Assembly (NCBI GenBank): GCA_934167875.1 | Contig: CAKPMC010000002.1 | Coordinates: 62,001 to 126,000, forward strand | DNA from: an uncultured Bacilli bacterium | GTDB taxonomy: Bacteria; Bacillota_I; Bacilli_A; RF39; UBA660 | Reading direction: 5' to 3' | Length of the DNA stretch: 64,000 nt | Part shown: in pieces, positions 33,422-42,320 of the stretch | Layout: every line of letters starts with the position of its first letter | How positions within the stretch are numbered: the stretch's first letter is position 1 | The notes under the pieces: model-generated | Seen by the model: the letters and a program-made list of their open reading frames with translations, nothing else | What the model was told of the DNA's origin: nothing | Database searches by the model: none | Translations under genes and position numbers: made by a program

Positions 33422-33985
33422 ATGGAAGAAAGATTATTAGAATTTAATGGTGATATAAGCGTAAAAAAACTAATAGATAGAATAAATGAAATAGTAGGAA
33501 ATAAATTCACAATATTAGATCAAAAAGATGATATTGAAAAATGGAATGGGATACCAAAATTATTGACTTTGGATGATAACTCCCAACAAAAACTATTAGA
33601 ATTCGTTGAATACGTAGATAATTTACTTCAACCAATCGAAGATAAAGCAATGTATATTGTATCATTATCCGCATTAATTGAATTTGGTAAAATTGATATA
33701 AATATATATGATGAAGGTAGCTTATTTACTTTAGCTGATTACTATCAAAATAGTAGTATTAATGATATTAAGAATACATTGCCAATTATCAAGAATTCAA
33801 CGTTATTATTAGCTGTTAGACAAAAAACACTTGATATAGAAGCAAGAAAAAAAATACTATTAGATATTGTCAATAGTTTTATTAGTAGTAAAATAAGTAC
33901 TGCTAATCAGGACAAATATAATAAATTTATTAATGATAAAATTAATGAGATTGAAGTAAAAGATTATTATGACTTAATAAAATAG
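33422..33985 (+). CDS. Hypothetical helical protein between ruvB and queA
   Basis: 187 residues with a good start (AGAGGGAT). Acidic, largely helical, no membrane segment; no family recognised. It sits 18 nt after ruvB and 14 nt before queA, in the same operon. One of three unknown genes alternating with the conserved ruvA, ruvB, queA and tgt. Confidence 0.6.
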   Translation: MEERLLEFNGDISVKKLIDRINEIVGNKFTILDQKDDIEKWNGIPKLLTLDDNSQQKLLEFVEYVDNLLQPIEDKAMYIVSLSALIEFGKIDINIYDEGSLFTLADYYQNSSINDIKNTLPIIKNSTLLLAVRQKTLDIEARKKILLDIVNSFISSKISTANQDKYNKFINDKINEIEVKDYYDLIK

Positions 33986-33999
33986 AAAGAAGTGATATT

Positions 34000-35025
34000 A
34001 TGCAACTAGAAGATTTTGATTATGAATTACCAGAAGAATTAATAGCTCAAGTACCACTTGAAAAAAGAGATTCATCTAGACTTTTGGTGCTTGATAAAGA
34101 AACTGGTTCTATAGAACACAAGCATTTTCCTAATATTTTAGATTATATGGAAGAAGGGGATACTTTAGTACTAAACGATACTAAAGTATTACCAGCTAGA
34201 CTAATTGGTATTAAAGAAGAAACAAATGCCGTCATCGAAATACTATTATTAAAAGATATTCAGGCGGATACTTGGGAATGCTTAACTAGGCCAGCAAAAA
34301 GAGTTCATGTTGGAACTATTATTTCCTTTGGTAATGGAGAATTAAAAGCTCGTTGTATTGAAGAAAAAGAAGATGGAATTCGTAATTACGAATTAATATA
34401 TGACGGCATTTTATTAGAAATATTAGAAAAACTTGGTACAATGCCACTTCCACCATATATTCATGAAAAGCTAGAAGATCAATCAAGATATCAAACGGTG
34501 TATGCTAAAAATATAGGAAGTAGTGCAGCACCTACTGCAGGTTTACATTTTACCAAAGAATTACTAAATAAAGTGAAAGAAAAAGGTGTGAATATAGCAT
34601 ATGTTACACTACATGTTGGATTAGGAACTTTTAGACCAGTACAAGAAGATAATATATTAGATCATAAAATGCATACTGAATATTATCAAATGAGTAAAGA
34701 AACAGCAGAATTATTAACACTAACAAGAAAAAATAATAAAAAAATAATAGCTGTTGGTACAACAAGTGTTAGAACTTTGGAAACTATTATGACTAAATAT
34801 GGCGAATTTAGAGAATGTAGTGGTAATACTGATATATTTATATACCCAGGTTATAAATTTAAAGGAATTGATTACTTAATTACTAATTTTCATTTGCCTA
34901 AATCAACTTTAGTTATGCTAGTTAGCGCTCTTGCTGGAAGAGAAAATATTCTAAATGCTTATAAAGAAGCTGTTAAAGAAAAATATCGTTTCTTTTCATT
35001 TGGTGATAGTATGTTGATAAAGTAG
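34000..35025 (+). CDS. queA: S-adenosylmethionine:tRNA ribosyltransferase-isomerase
   Basis: 341 residues. Converts preQ1 at tRNA position 34 to epoxyqueuosine. Motifs: DFDYELPEELIAQVPLEKRDSSRLL, LNDTKVLPARLIG, the APTAGLHFT block, VTLHVGLGTFRPV, NFHLPKSTLVMLVSA and YRFFSFGDSMLI. It is paired with tgt in the same operon, as in other Bacilli. Confidence 0.96.
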   Translation: MQLEDFDYELPEELIAQVPLEKRDSSRLLVLDKETGSIEHKHFPNILDYMEEGDTLVLNDTKVLPARLIGIKEETNAVIEILLLKDIQADTWECLTRPAKRVHVGTIISFGNGELKARCIEEKEDGIRNYELIYDGILLEILEKLGTMPLPPYIHEKLEDQSRYQTVYAKNIGSSAAPTAGLHFTKELLNKVKEKGVNIAYVTLHVGLGTFRPVQEDNILDHKMHTEYYQMSKETAELLTLTRKNNKKIIAVGTTSVRTLETIMTKYGEFRECSGNTDIFIYPGYKFKGIDYLITNFHLPKSTLVMLVSALAGRENILNAYKEAVKEKYRFFSFGDSMLIK

Positions 35026-35033
35026 GTGAAAAT

Positions 35034-35483
35034 ATGAATGATTTATGGAACAGTAAATGTGTTTTACTTTCTTATGATGGTAATATTTATGAATCAAGTC
35101 TTAATTTAAAAAATCATAATGAATCTATAGCAGAATGCTCCAAACAAATTGGTTTAAATATAGACCCTAACCAAGCTATGACATCTATGCTAGAAGTATT
35201 AGCAAAATCAAATAATATTATTTTGTTGAATGCTGGGTATGGGGAAAATAAAAAAAGAACTGGATACTTAACCTTACCAGAAAACATTTTTAGAGAACAA
35301 CTTGCCAATTGCGTAAAACTAAAATTGCTTTTAGATGAATATGAAAGTATAACTGTATGGCAAATTATAAACAATAGCTTGAAGTCCGTCAGTTTTGGAG
35401 ATCCTAAATATGCTGATGAGATTTTACAAAAATTAATTGATAAATCATCAATAAAGGAGGTAGAACATGAAAGTAAAATATAA
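35034..35483 (+). CDS. Hypothetical protein between queA and tgt
   Basis: 149 residues; start has TAGGTGAAA. It overlaps tgt by 17 nt. No recognised domain; Asn/Leu/Ser-rich, soluble, with NIILLNAGYGENKKRTGYLTLP as a distinctive block. The overlap implies coupled translation with tgt, and possibly a role in the same process (inference only). Confidence 0.58.
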   Translation: MNDLWNSKCVLLSYDGNIYESSLNLKNHNESIAECSKQIGLNIDPNQAMTSMLEVLAKSNNIILLNAGYGENKKRTGYLTLPENIFREQLANCVKLKLLLDEYESITVWQIINNSLKSVSFGDPKYADEILQKLIDKSSIKEVEHESKI

Positions 35484-36588
35484 CTTATTGCATAAAGAAA
35501 AAAACACTAAAGCACGCTTAGGTAAATTAGAGACAAACTATGGTATAGTTGATACACCAATGTTTATGCCTGTTGGGACTCGTGCCACAGTTAAAACACT
35601 AACTCCAGAAGAATTATATGAAATGCATAGCGGAATCATCTTAGCTAATACTTATCATTTATGGTTAAGACCAGGACCTGATCTAATAGAAAAAGCAGGA
35701 GGACTTCATAAATTTATGAATTACCATGGTCCTATCTTAACTGATAGTGGTGGTTTTCAAGTATTTTCACTTGCTAAACCTAAAGATATTACTGAAGAAG
35801 GAGTACATTTTAAAAGTCATATAGATGGTTCTAGTTTGTTCTTAACACCAGAAAAGTCTATTGAAATTCAAAATAAACTAGACAGTGATATTGCGATGAG
35901 TTTTGATGAATGCCCACCAGCAAGTGCTACTTATGACTACATGAAAAATAGTGTCGAAAGAACGATTCGTTGGGCTAAAAGAGGTAAAGATGCTCATAAA
36001 AATCCTAATCAGTCACTATTTGGAATTGTTCAAGGTGGAGTATACGAAGACTTAAGAAAGTATTCAGCCGAAGAAACAGTTAAACTTGATTTTGATGGAT
36101 ATAGTATTGGGGGAGTAGCTAATGATGGTGAAAATAAAGATGCCATGTATAAAGCTATTGACTATTCAATACCATATATTCCTGAAGATAAAGTTCGCTA
36201 CTTAATGGGTGTTGGAGAACCAGAAGATATTATTGAAGGCGTAATCCGTGGTGTCGATATTTTTGATTGTGTTCTGCCAACTAGAATAGCTCGTCATGGA
36301 AATGCTTTTACTAAATACGGTAAAATTAGTTTAAAAAATGCTAAATACAAGGAAGATTTCACACCTATTGAAGAGGGTTGTGACTGTTATGCATGTAAAA
36401 ACTACACTAAAGCTTATATTAGACATTTAGTAAATGTAGATGAAGTGTTAGGTGGCAGATTATTATCTATTCATAATATTCGTTTCCTAATTCGTTTAGC
36501 CGAAGAATTAAGAGAAGCTATTAAAGAAGATAGAATACTAGAATATCGTGATGAATTTTATAAAAATTATAAAACCAAAAAAGACTAA
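35467..36588 (+). CDS. tgt: Queuine/preQ1 tRNA-guanine transglycosylase
   Basis: 373 residues, AAAGGAGG upstream. Exchanges G34 for preQ1 in tRNAs with GUN anticodons. Motifs: MPVGTRATVKTL, LANTYHLWLRPG, LTDSGGFQVFSL (nucleophile/acid region), FDECPP, GIVQGGVYEDLR, YSIGGVA, YLMGVGEPEDI, DCVLPTRIARHGNAFT and the zinc site CDCYACKNYTKAYIRHL. It closes the ruv-que operon; the stop lies in a terminator. Confidence 0.97.
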   Translation: MKVKYNLLHKEKNTKARLGKLETNYGIVDTPMFMPVGTRATVKTLTPEELYEMHSGIILANTYHLWLRPGPDLIEKAGGLHKFMNYHGPILTDSGGFQVFSLAKPKDITEEGVHFKSHIDGSSLFLTPEKSIEIQNKLDSDIAMSFDECPPASATYDYMKNSVERTIRWAKRGKDAHKNPNQSLFGIVQGGVYEDLRKYSAEETVKLDFDGYSIGGVANDGENKDAMYKAIDYSIPYIPEDKVRYLMGVGEPEDIIEGVIRGVDIFDCVLPTRIARHGNAFTKYGKISLKNAKYKEDFTPIEEGCDCYACKNYTKAYIRHLVNVDEVLGGRLLSIHNIRFLIRLAEELREAIKEDRILEYRDEFYKNYKTKKD

Positions 36589-36606
36589 TATTATTAGTCT
36601 TTTTTA
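36580..36606 (+). terminator. Terminator after tgt
   Basis: AAAGACTAA (36580-36588) pairs with TTAGTCTTT (36594-36602), then more T. The tgt stop codon is in the stem. Confidence 0.9.
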
Positions 36607-36645
36607 TTTAGAGTTAAAATGCAATAACAAGATAGTTTATTATTA

Positions 36646-37014
36646 CTATTTATTTAATTTCTTTTTATTAATTCCTATCATACTACCTAGAATAGATGCT
36701 GCAATTAATATAAAATAATAAATAATTGTTTTAATATTTATACCTTTATCAAAAGCTAAATAACTAACAATAAAGAATAATACAATTACTTCAGCACCAA
36801 CTTTTAGTCCCTCTAACCAACCATTTTTACTAGTTCTTCTTCCTATATATACCCCACCAATTAACATCGCAATTGTAACAACAAATAATTTTAAATAATT
36901 AATAATACCACTACCAATTAAATTAAAGTAATATAATAAAGATAAAATAAAATTTAAAATTAATACTGGAACCAATATATAAATAAGAACCTTTAAATAT
37001 TTTAAAACATCCAT
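36646..37014 (-). CDS. TIGR04086/YrzE-type membrane protein
   Basis: 122 residues, four membrane helices, the pattern GGVYIGRRTSKNGWLEGLKVG between helices 2 and 3 and IAASILGSMIGINKK at the end, as in the YrzE/TIGR04086 family of Bacilli. Start ATG 37014 with TAGGTGAT upstream. In Bacillus this gene lies with spoVB, comN and secDF; here spoVB and comN are 6-8 kb further on. Function unknown. Confidence 0.75.
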   Translation of the reverse strand: MDVLKYLKVLIYILVPVLILNFILSLLYYFNLIGSGIINYLKLFVVTIAMLIGGVYIGRRTSKNGWLEGLKVGAEVIVLFFIVSYLAFDKGINIKTIIYYFILIAASILGSMIGINKKKLNK

Positions 37015-37086
37015 GATATCACCTAATAAACTTTATGTAATGAATAAAAATATATTCTAAAAACCATAATATATTTAGGTGATAGT

Positions 37087-37734
37087 ATGGATTTTTTAAT
37101 TGTACTTGAAAGAACTATTTTATTTTATATAATCATTACTTTACTATATCGTTTTATGGGTAAAAGGGAAGTTGGACAGTTAGGTATAGTTGATTTAATT
37201 GTTTCTATTTTAATAGCAGAACTAGCAGCTATGTCTATTGATAACAGAGATGAAAACATCTTTTTATCAATTATACCAATCGTATCATTAGTATTTATTC
37301 AAATTGGAATGAGTTATATATCATTAAAAAATGCTAAAGTAAGGGATGCTTTTGATGGCACACCCTCAGTAATGATAAATAGAGGAGTAGTTAATTTTAA
37401 GGAAATGGTCAAACAGCGTTATAATATAGATGATCTATTGATACAATTAAGAGAACAAAAAGTTAGGACAATAGAAGAAGTTGATTACGCTATTTTAGAG
37501 TCAAGCGGTAAACTAAGTGTATTTACTAAACAAAATAATCGTTTTGGAGATTATCCATTGCCGCTTGTTTTAGATGGTGTAATTCAACCAGAAACCTTAA
37601 CTCAAATAAAGAAAACCGAAAAATGGTTAAATCAAACTTTAAAAGATGAACATGTTGAGTTAGCAAATGTTTTTTATGCTTTTTATAAAGATAAAGGTTT
37701 GTATATAATAAAACGTAGTGATTTAGAAAAATAA
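37087..37734 (+). CDS. DUF421 (YetF-type) membrane protein
   Basis: 215 residues: three N-terminal helices (IIITLLYRFMGKREVGQLGIVDLIVSILIAELAA is the family signature), then a cytoplasmic DUF421 domain (FDGTPSVMINRGVVN…LLIQLREQKVRTIEEVDYAILESSGKLSVF). Start ATG 37087 with TAGGTGATAGT. That ribosome-binding region is nearly perfectly complementary to the loop of the putative small RNA encoded on the opposite strand just downstream. Confidence 0.88.
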   Translation: MDFLIVLERTILFYIIITLLYRFMGKREVGQLGIVDLIVSILIAELAAMSIDNRDENIFLSIIPIVSLVFIQIGMSYISLKNAKVRDAFDGTPSVMINRGVVNFKEMVKQRYNIDDLLIQLREQKVRTIEEVDYAILESSGKLSVFTKQNNRFGDYPLPLVLDGVIQPETLTQIKKTEKWLNQTLKDEHVELANVFYAFYKDKGLYIIKRSDLEK

Positions 37735-37811
37735 AAGGAGCCAGCAAGCCCCTTTTTAACTATCTATAGGTGAGAGTATTAAGATAGTTATGTGAAAATA
37801 TTTATTTCACA
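37727..37811 (-). ncRNA. Putative small RNA with anti-Shine-Dalgarno loop
   Basis: On the minus strand, downstream of a -10 (37823-37818): a small hairpin (GTGAAA / TTTCAC, 37810-37792), then a strong hairpin AACTATCT (37789-37782) / AGATAGTT (37765-37758) with a 16-nt loop containing CUCUCACCU. An intrinsic terminator follows (AAAAGGGGC, loop, GCTCCTTTT, A, T5; 37756-37727). No open frame with a ribosome-binding site is present. The C-rich loop is complementary to AGGTGAGAG/AGGTGATAG ribosome-binding sites. The same terminator read on the plus strand ends the DUF421 gene. Expression is not proven. Confidence 0.55.
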
Positions 37812-37817
37812 TTAATT

Positions 37818-37850
37818 AATATAATAAATAAATGTGAAATTTATGTGTAA
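37818..37850 (-). promoter_or_regulatory. Response-regulator box and promoter of putative small RNA
   Basis: On the minus strand TTACACA (37850-37844), 4 nt, TTTCACA (37839-37833), 9 nt, TATATT (37823-37818). The two 7-mers are 11 nt apart, one helical turn, as in PhoP/PhoB-type boxes. The layout is identical to the one upstream of the response regulator gene (39925-39957). Confidence 0.6.
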
Positions 37851-37859
37851 ATTTTAAAA

Positions 37860-39257
37860 TTATTTTTTATAGATAAAATAGAAAGTTGTACCTTTGTTCT
37901 TTTTTGAAACCACGCCATACTCAAAATTATGTAACTCTAATATTCTTTTAACGATAGCTAATCCTAATCCCGTGCCAACAGTATTTCTCTTGTGATTCTT
38001 TTTAGAACGATAATACTTATCCCAAATAAGATTTGCCTCATCATCATCTATACCTTTACCAGTATCAGTTATTTCAACTTTAACCTCATTATCACTTGTT
38101 AAAATATTAATAAATATTGTTTTATCATCGCCAGTATAATTAATAGCATTATTAATTAAATTATAAATTACTTGTTCAATTTTAGCTTTATCAGCATAAA
38201 TCATAATATCATCATTAGTATTAACTATAAATTTGTATTCTAAAGTAGTAGTAAATATTTCATAATGTTTGATAATAGTTTGTATTAATTCAGTTAAATT
38301 AAATGTTTCTTCATCCAAAACAAGCATCTTACTTTCTGCTACTGATAACGATAATATATCATTGACTAAGGCATTTAATCTATCAACTTCTTCAATAATT
38401 GTATTTAAATTATTTTCACGTTTAGTTTTATCCTTATAAGTTAAATCTCTAACCATTTCAGCATACGCTTTGATCATAGTAAGAGGTGTTTTTAAGTCAT
38501 GAGATACATTTGCCATTAAATCACGTCTTAATTCATCAGTCTTTCCAAGTTCTATTCTAGCTGAATTTAATGTATCAGTTAATTCTTGAATCTCAATAAT
38601 ATCAGTTGAAGTTTTGAATTCAGCATCATAATTTCCTTTAGCCAATTCTTTAGCAGATATGGTTATTTCTTCAATAGGCTGTGATAACTTCTTAGAAATA
38701 AAATATGATATTATTAATGCTAATATTAATACTATTAAAGTAACATATATAAATTGGCTTTGCAAAATGGAAACTGTTGAATTAATTGGTACTAACGAAG
38801 TAGAAATATAAGCGTACAAAGAGTCATCCAAATGAATTCCATATATCAAAGTTTTGTTTTCAAATTGGGGGTTTATTATAGTATATTTTTTAGTTAATTG
38901 CTTACTATTTATAAAATCATTTTTATACTTTTCAGCGTGCATGCCTTTAATACATTCACGATTGATACCATTGTTGGAGTAGGGAATAGTATTATTTTTA
39001 TCAGTTAGTTCAATACATACACCATTTTCAAAACTTATTTTTTCCAAGTTGTTATAAAAATCATCTGTATCATTAGTATTATAATTAGTAACAACCTGTT
39101 TAACTAACTGTTTTATATCTTTAGTTTTACGCCATTCATAATAAGAAGACAAGAAAATAATTTGAAAAACCCATAGAAATAATAATATAAATAAGGAAAA
39201 AATAGCTAAATATAGCCAAATCTTAGTATTTAAACTATTTTTTTTATCTGATTTCAA
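37860..39257 (-). CDS. Sensor histidine kinase (PhoR/WalK-like)
   Basis: About 465 residues. Two membrane helices (about residues 15-38 and 172-193) flank an extracytoplasmic sensor of about 130 residues; then HAMP, HisKA with the phosphoacceptor His in ANVSHDLKTPLTMIKAYAEMV, and an HATPase (NLINNAINYT; DTGKGIDDDEANLIWDKYYR; GTGLGLAIVK). The start is uncertain: TTG 39269 touches the AGAGGAG site directly, TTG 39257 lies 12 nt from it, and an ATA at 39263 is at ideal distance. It overlaps the response regulator gene and is translated with it. Confidence 0.93.
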   Translation of the reverse strand: MKSDKKNSLNTKIWLYLAIFSLFILLFLWVFQIIFLSSYYEWRKTKDIKQLVKQVVTNYNTNDTDDFYNNLEKISFENGVCIELTDKNNTIPYSNNGINRECIKGMHAEKYKNDFINSKQLTKKYTIINPQFENKTLIYGIHLDDSLYAYISTSLVPINSTVSILQSQFIYVTLIVLILALIISYFISKKLSQPIEEITISAKELAKGNYDAEFKTSTDIIEIQELTDTLNSARIELGKTDELRRDLMANVSHDLKTPLTMIKAYAEMVRDLTYKDKTKRENNLNTIIEEVDRLNALVNDILSLSVAESKMLVLDEETFNLTELIQTIIKHYEIFTTTLEYKFIVNTNDDIMIYADKAKIEQVIYNLINNAINYTGDDKTIFINILTSDNEVKVEITDTGKGIDDDEANLIWDKYYRSKKNHKRNTVGTGLGLAIVKRILELHNFEYGVVSKKNKGTTFYFIYKK

Positions 39258-39903
39258 ATTTATAGCCAACTCCTCTAACAGTTTGAATTAAATCTCGATA
39301 TTTTCCTAAATTATTTCTAAGCATTTTTACATGAGTATCTATAGTTCTATCATCGCCAAAGTAGTCATAACCCCAAATATTAGAAAGTAAACTTTCTCGC
39401 GATATAGCAACATTTTTATTTTTGATCATATAAGTTAAAATCTCAAATTCTTTTGGCGTTACTTTAACTTCTTTACCTTCAATATAAATAGTGTAACCCA
39501 TAAAGTCAACTACTAAATCGTTATAGATAAATTTATCAGTTGTGCCACTAGATCTTTTAGTAATCGCTTTAATTCTAGCTATTAGTTCTTTTGGTGAAAA
39601 AGGTTTAGTTAAATAGTCATCAACACCCAGTTCAAATCCTAATAACTTATCATATTCCTCAGTTCTAGCAGATAATATAATAGTAGGAATATTTTTAATA
39701 TTTTTAATTTCTTTATAAGCAGAAAAACCATCAAGCTTTGGCATCATTATATCCAGTACAATAACATCTATTTTTTCTTTTTTAATAATATCTAGTGCTT
39801 CAAAACCATCACTAGCTTCATAAACATTGTATCCTTCATTGGTACTGTATTCCTTAATAACTTCACGAATTAACTCTTCATCATCAACAATTAATATATT
39901 CAT
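39244..39903 (-). CDS. OmpR/PhoP-family response regulator
   Basis: 219 residues; ATG 39903 with GGGAGG upstream. Receiver: acidic pair DD 7-8, phosphoacceptor Asp51 (VLDIMMP), conserved Lys101 (TKPF). C-terminal winged helix: VTPKEFEILTYMIKN…RTIDTHVKMLRNNLGK…IQTVRGVGYKFE. Upstream lies a direct-repeat box followed by a -10, suggesting autoregulation. The partner kinase follows with overlap. Confidence 0.95.
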   Translation of the reverse strand: MNILIVDDEELIREVIKEYSTNEGYNVYEASDGFEALDIIKKEKIDVIVLDIMMPKLDGFSAYKEIKNIKNIPTIILSARTEEYDKLLGFELGVDDYLTKPFSPKELIARIKAITKRSSGTTDKFIYNDLVVDFMGYTIYIEGKEVKVTPKEFEILTYMIKNKNVAISRESLLSNIWGYDYFGDDRTIDTHVKMLRNNLGKYRDLIQTVRGVGYKFEIR

Positions 39904-39924
39904 AAAAAACCTCCCAGTGCTTTA

Positions 39925-39957
39925 ATTTTATCATTATTATGTGTAAGATATGTGAAA
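39925..39957 (-). promoter_or_regulatory. Response-regulator box and promoter of the two-component operon
   Basis: On the minus strand TTTCACA (39957-39951), 4 nt, TTACACA (39946-39940), 9 nt, TAAAAT (39930-39925). Same spacing as at 37818-37850, with the two 7-mer variants in swapped order. A consensus -35 is lacking, as expected for an activator-dependent promoter. Confidence 0.65.
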
Positions 39958-39959
39958 TA

Positions 39960-41408
39960 CTATTGTAGATTCCCATATTTTTTTACTTTAGCATCATTTT
40001 TTTCTAATTGAAGTTCTATTTCTTTACTCATTCGTTTAATTTCATCTTTTTTGGTTTTTATGTCTTCTTCAATAGCATCTAAATTCTTCATAGTTTCTTT
40101 ATATGCAGGTAAATGACTGCACTCTTTATAATCGTGTAAAAAAGTATAGCGAATAGAATCAATAGTATTTAAATTGTTATCAATAAGATTATCTAATTTA
40201 TTAGTATCTTCTAAACAATTATTAATTATCTTTTTATAATCAACCACATCAGATTTAATTGTTATTACTTTTTCTTTTGTAGGAGTACACATCTTATTAA
40301 TTAAATTTAAAAGTACTGCTGTTTCAGTCAAGGCAACAACATTATTTTTAATACTTAGATTTCTTTTAAACAAAGCCATAAGTAAAAATAATTCCATAAA
40401 AGTATGATTAACACTCTTAGTTATATATTCAACTTTTTCAGTTATATGGACAGTTTCATCAACCTGTCTTTTTACATACTCTAACATTTCTTGTTGACTA
40501 GAAACCAATCTTTGTATATCTAAGGCTGCTTGATCTATTGATATCATATTTTCATTCATTTCCTGTATTTGATCATCCATGATTTCAAATTGATCTTTTT
40601 TAGAATTTATTTTTTTAAATAATAAATCTCTTTTATCTTCTAGTTCAACAATTCGTTCTATAATTGATTTATATTCTTTATTATGTTTTAAATCTTTAAT
40701 AAGATTATATTCATTTTTGACTTTTTCTTTATATTCTTCAACTAAATAAATTAAATAATTATCAGGTTCTTCAACAGGAAACTTGGATTCAAATGTCTTT
40801 TCTAAGGAAGCAATCTGCATTTTAATATATTGGAGTTGTTCTAATAATTTATTTATTTCTAATTCTATTTCTTTTATATCGCTGTCATCTTCAGCATAAT
40901 CTATCTTTTTTTCTATACTATAAAAATTAGAATCTAGTTTTTTAAGTTCATATATATTGTCTTTGATACTGTTTTCAAGAATATGAGTTATTTCTATTTT
41001 TAAATAATCGCTTATTTCGGTATCACTATATTTCTTTTTTTCGACTGGATTATTTATCTGCTTGTTTTCAATATCTGTGCTCTGGATACTTTCCTTACTA
41101 TCAGTACTAATAGTAGTGCTACCTGTCGGTTGTTGCTTTTTATCTTTAGGAATAGTTACTGGTTTTTCTTTGTTAGATGAACCCTTTTTCTTAGAAAAAT
41201 TATCTTTATTTTCTTTAATAATATTTTGTTTTTTATTATTTAAGATATTTATTATAATATTTTTCTTTTGAGTATCTATTTTCTTCTTTTCTTCTTCTGT
41301 TTTCTTTTCTTCTATTTCTTTAGTTTCTTTTCTTTTTTTTCTTTTAACATTTAGTTTAAATATTCTTCTATCATTTTTAGTACCTTTAGCACCAATATTT
41401 ATTGCCAT
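39960..41408 (-). CDS. Large coiled-coil protein of unknown function
   Basis: 482 residues, ATG 41408 with TGAGG upstream. About the first 130 residues are a low-complexity Lys/Glu/Asn/Ser arm; residues 135-330 form long amphipathic helices (coiled coil); a more hydrophobic patch (TFMELFLLMALFKRNLSI) near 345 is too polar around it for a clear membrane helix; the tail is again helical. No enzyme motif. It faces the two genes at 41525 and 42321, which are also helical unknowns, and precedes the two-component operon on the same strand. A scaffold or envelope-associated role is only a guess. Confidence 0.6.
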   Translation of the reverse strand: MAINIGAKGTKNDRRIFKLNVKRKKRKETKEIEEKKTEEEKKKIDTQKKNIIINILNNKKQNIIKENKDNFSKKKGSSNKEKPVTIPKDKKQQPTGSTTISTDSKESIQSTDIENKQINNPVEKKKYSDTEISDYLKIEITHILENSIKDNIYELKKLDSNFYSIEKKIDYAEDDSDIKEIELEINKLLEQLQYIKMQIASLEKTFESKFPVEEPDNYLIYLVEEYKEKVKNEYNLIKDLKHNKEYKSIIERIVELEDKRDLLFKKINSKKDQFEIMDDQIQEMNENMISIDQAALDIQRLVSSQQEMLEYVKRQVDETVHITEKVEYITKSVNHTFMELFLLMALFKRNLSIKNNVVALTETAVLLNLINKMCTPTKEKVITIKSDVVDYKKIINNCLEDTNKLDNLIDNNLNTIDSIRYTFLHDYKECSHLPAYKETMKNLDAIEEDIKTKKDEIKRMSKEIELQLEKNDAKVKKYGNLQ

Positions 41409-41470
41409 AAAATAACCTCATTTCTATATTAATTATACTAAAAGCATTAATATTAGTAAATTGATTTTAA

Positions 41471-41499
41471 TTGACATATAAAAGAAAACATAGTATAAT
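41471..41499 (+). promoter_or_regulatory. Sigma-A-type promoter
   Basis: TTGACA (41471-41476), a 17-nt spacer, TATAAT (41494-41499). It drives the 41525 and 42321 genes. Confidence 0.88.
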
Positions 41500-41524
41500 A
41501 ACAGCCATTGTTGTAGGTGGTTGT

Positions 41525-42319
41525 ATGAAAAGTTATCATAAAAATGAATTGTGTTTAAAAGAATTTTTTCACGATACTTATTTTTGCTCTGCTAATGATG
41601 AATTAAATGATCATATTAAATCAGTACTAGCTAAATTAGACGAAATACTAATCAGTAGTAAGGCACATGAATTAAAGTATATTAATATTAAATCTAATTT
41701 TATTAGCCAGCTTAAGAAAATGCCAATATCAGTATTTGAAAGTTCATATATCAGTATCTTAGTTATTATGAGTTTAACTAAACAGGAACAAGAATTTCTA
41801 TTAAGAAAACTAGATGAACAATTAAACACAAATGTTTTTGCCGACACACGTAAGGTAAATAAAGTTAAAAACGGTAATAAGTTTGTTGATGAATATAGTT
41901 TTGAGCCTCATATTTATGAACTTGGCGATATAGTTTCATTTTTCACATCTTTTAAATTAAAAATAACTAGACATGTTGATGATTTGATAGTTAAATACTT
42001 AGCAGAAAATAAAATTGATAAAAACATTACTATGCCAGAGCAAAAAGACAAAATAAGAAAGTATCTTTCTGAAATAGATGATGATTCTTCAAATATAATT
42101 AACTATATAATTAGCGAATATGAAAAGTGGATCAGCAAGTTAAATCCATGCGTAATGAATTTCTGTATGAATGTTAAATCAGACTTTAAGAGCCAAGTTA
42201 AAACTGGATTAGAAAATTATATTATTGACTTAGATAAGAAAAAAGATCGTATATTTGAAACCTACTCTTCATCAGTTGCAGATAGAATAAGTACCTATAA
42301 ATTGGTAAAAAGGAGTTAA
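41525..42319 (+). CDS. Hypothetical helical protein
   Basis: 264 residues from ATG 41525 (TAGGTGGT upstream); the frame extends further 5' but through the promoter. Mostly helical, with SYISILVIMSLTKQEQEFLLRKLDEQL in the middle and a Cys/Asn segment near 215. No recognised family. It forms an operon with the next gene (1-nt gap). Confidence 0.58.
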   Translation: MKSYHKNELCLKEFFHDTYFCSANDELNDHIKSVLAKLDEILISSKAHELKYINIKSNFISQLKKMPISVFESSYISILVIMSLTKQEQEFLLRKLDEQLNTNVFADTRKVNKVKNGNKFVDEYSFEPHIYELGDIVSFFTSFKLKITRHVDDLIVKYLAENKIDKNITMPEQKDKIRKYLSEIDDDSSNIINYIISEYEKWISKLNPCVMNFCMNVKSDFKSQVKTGLENYIIDLDKKKDRIFETYSSSVADRISTYKLVKRS

Positions 42320-42320
42320 T

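Noticed and set aside
41471..41524. Upstream extension of the 41525 gene
   Set aside because: The extension runs through a consensus promoter (TTGACA-17-TATAAT) and lacks a ribosome-binding site.
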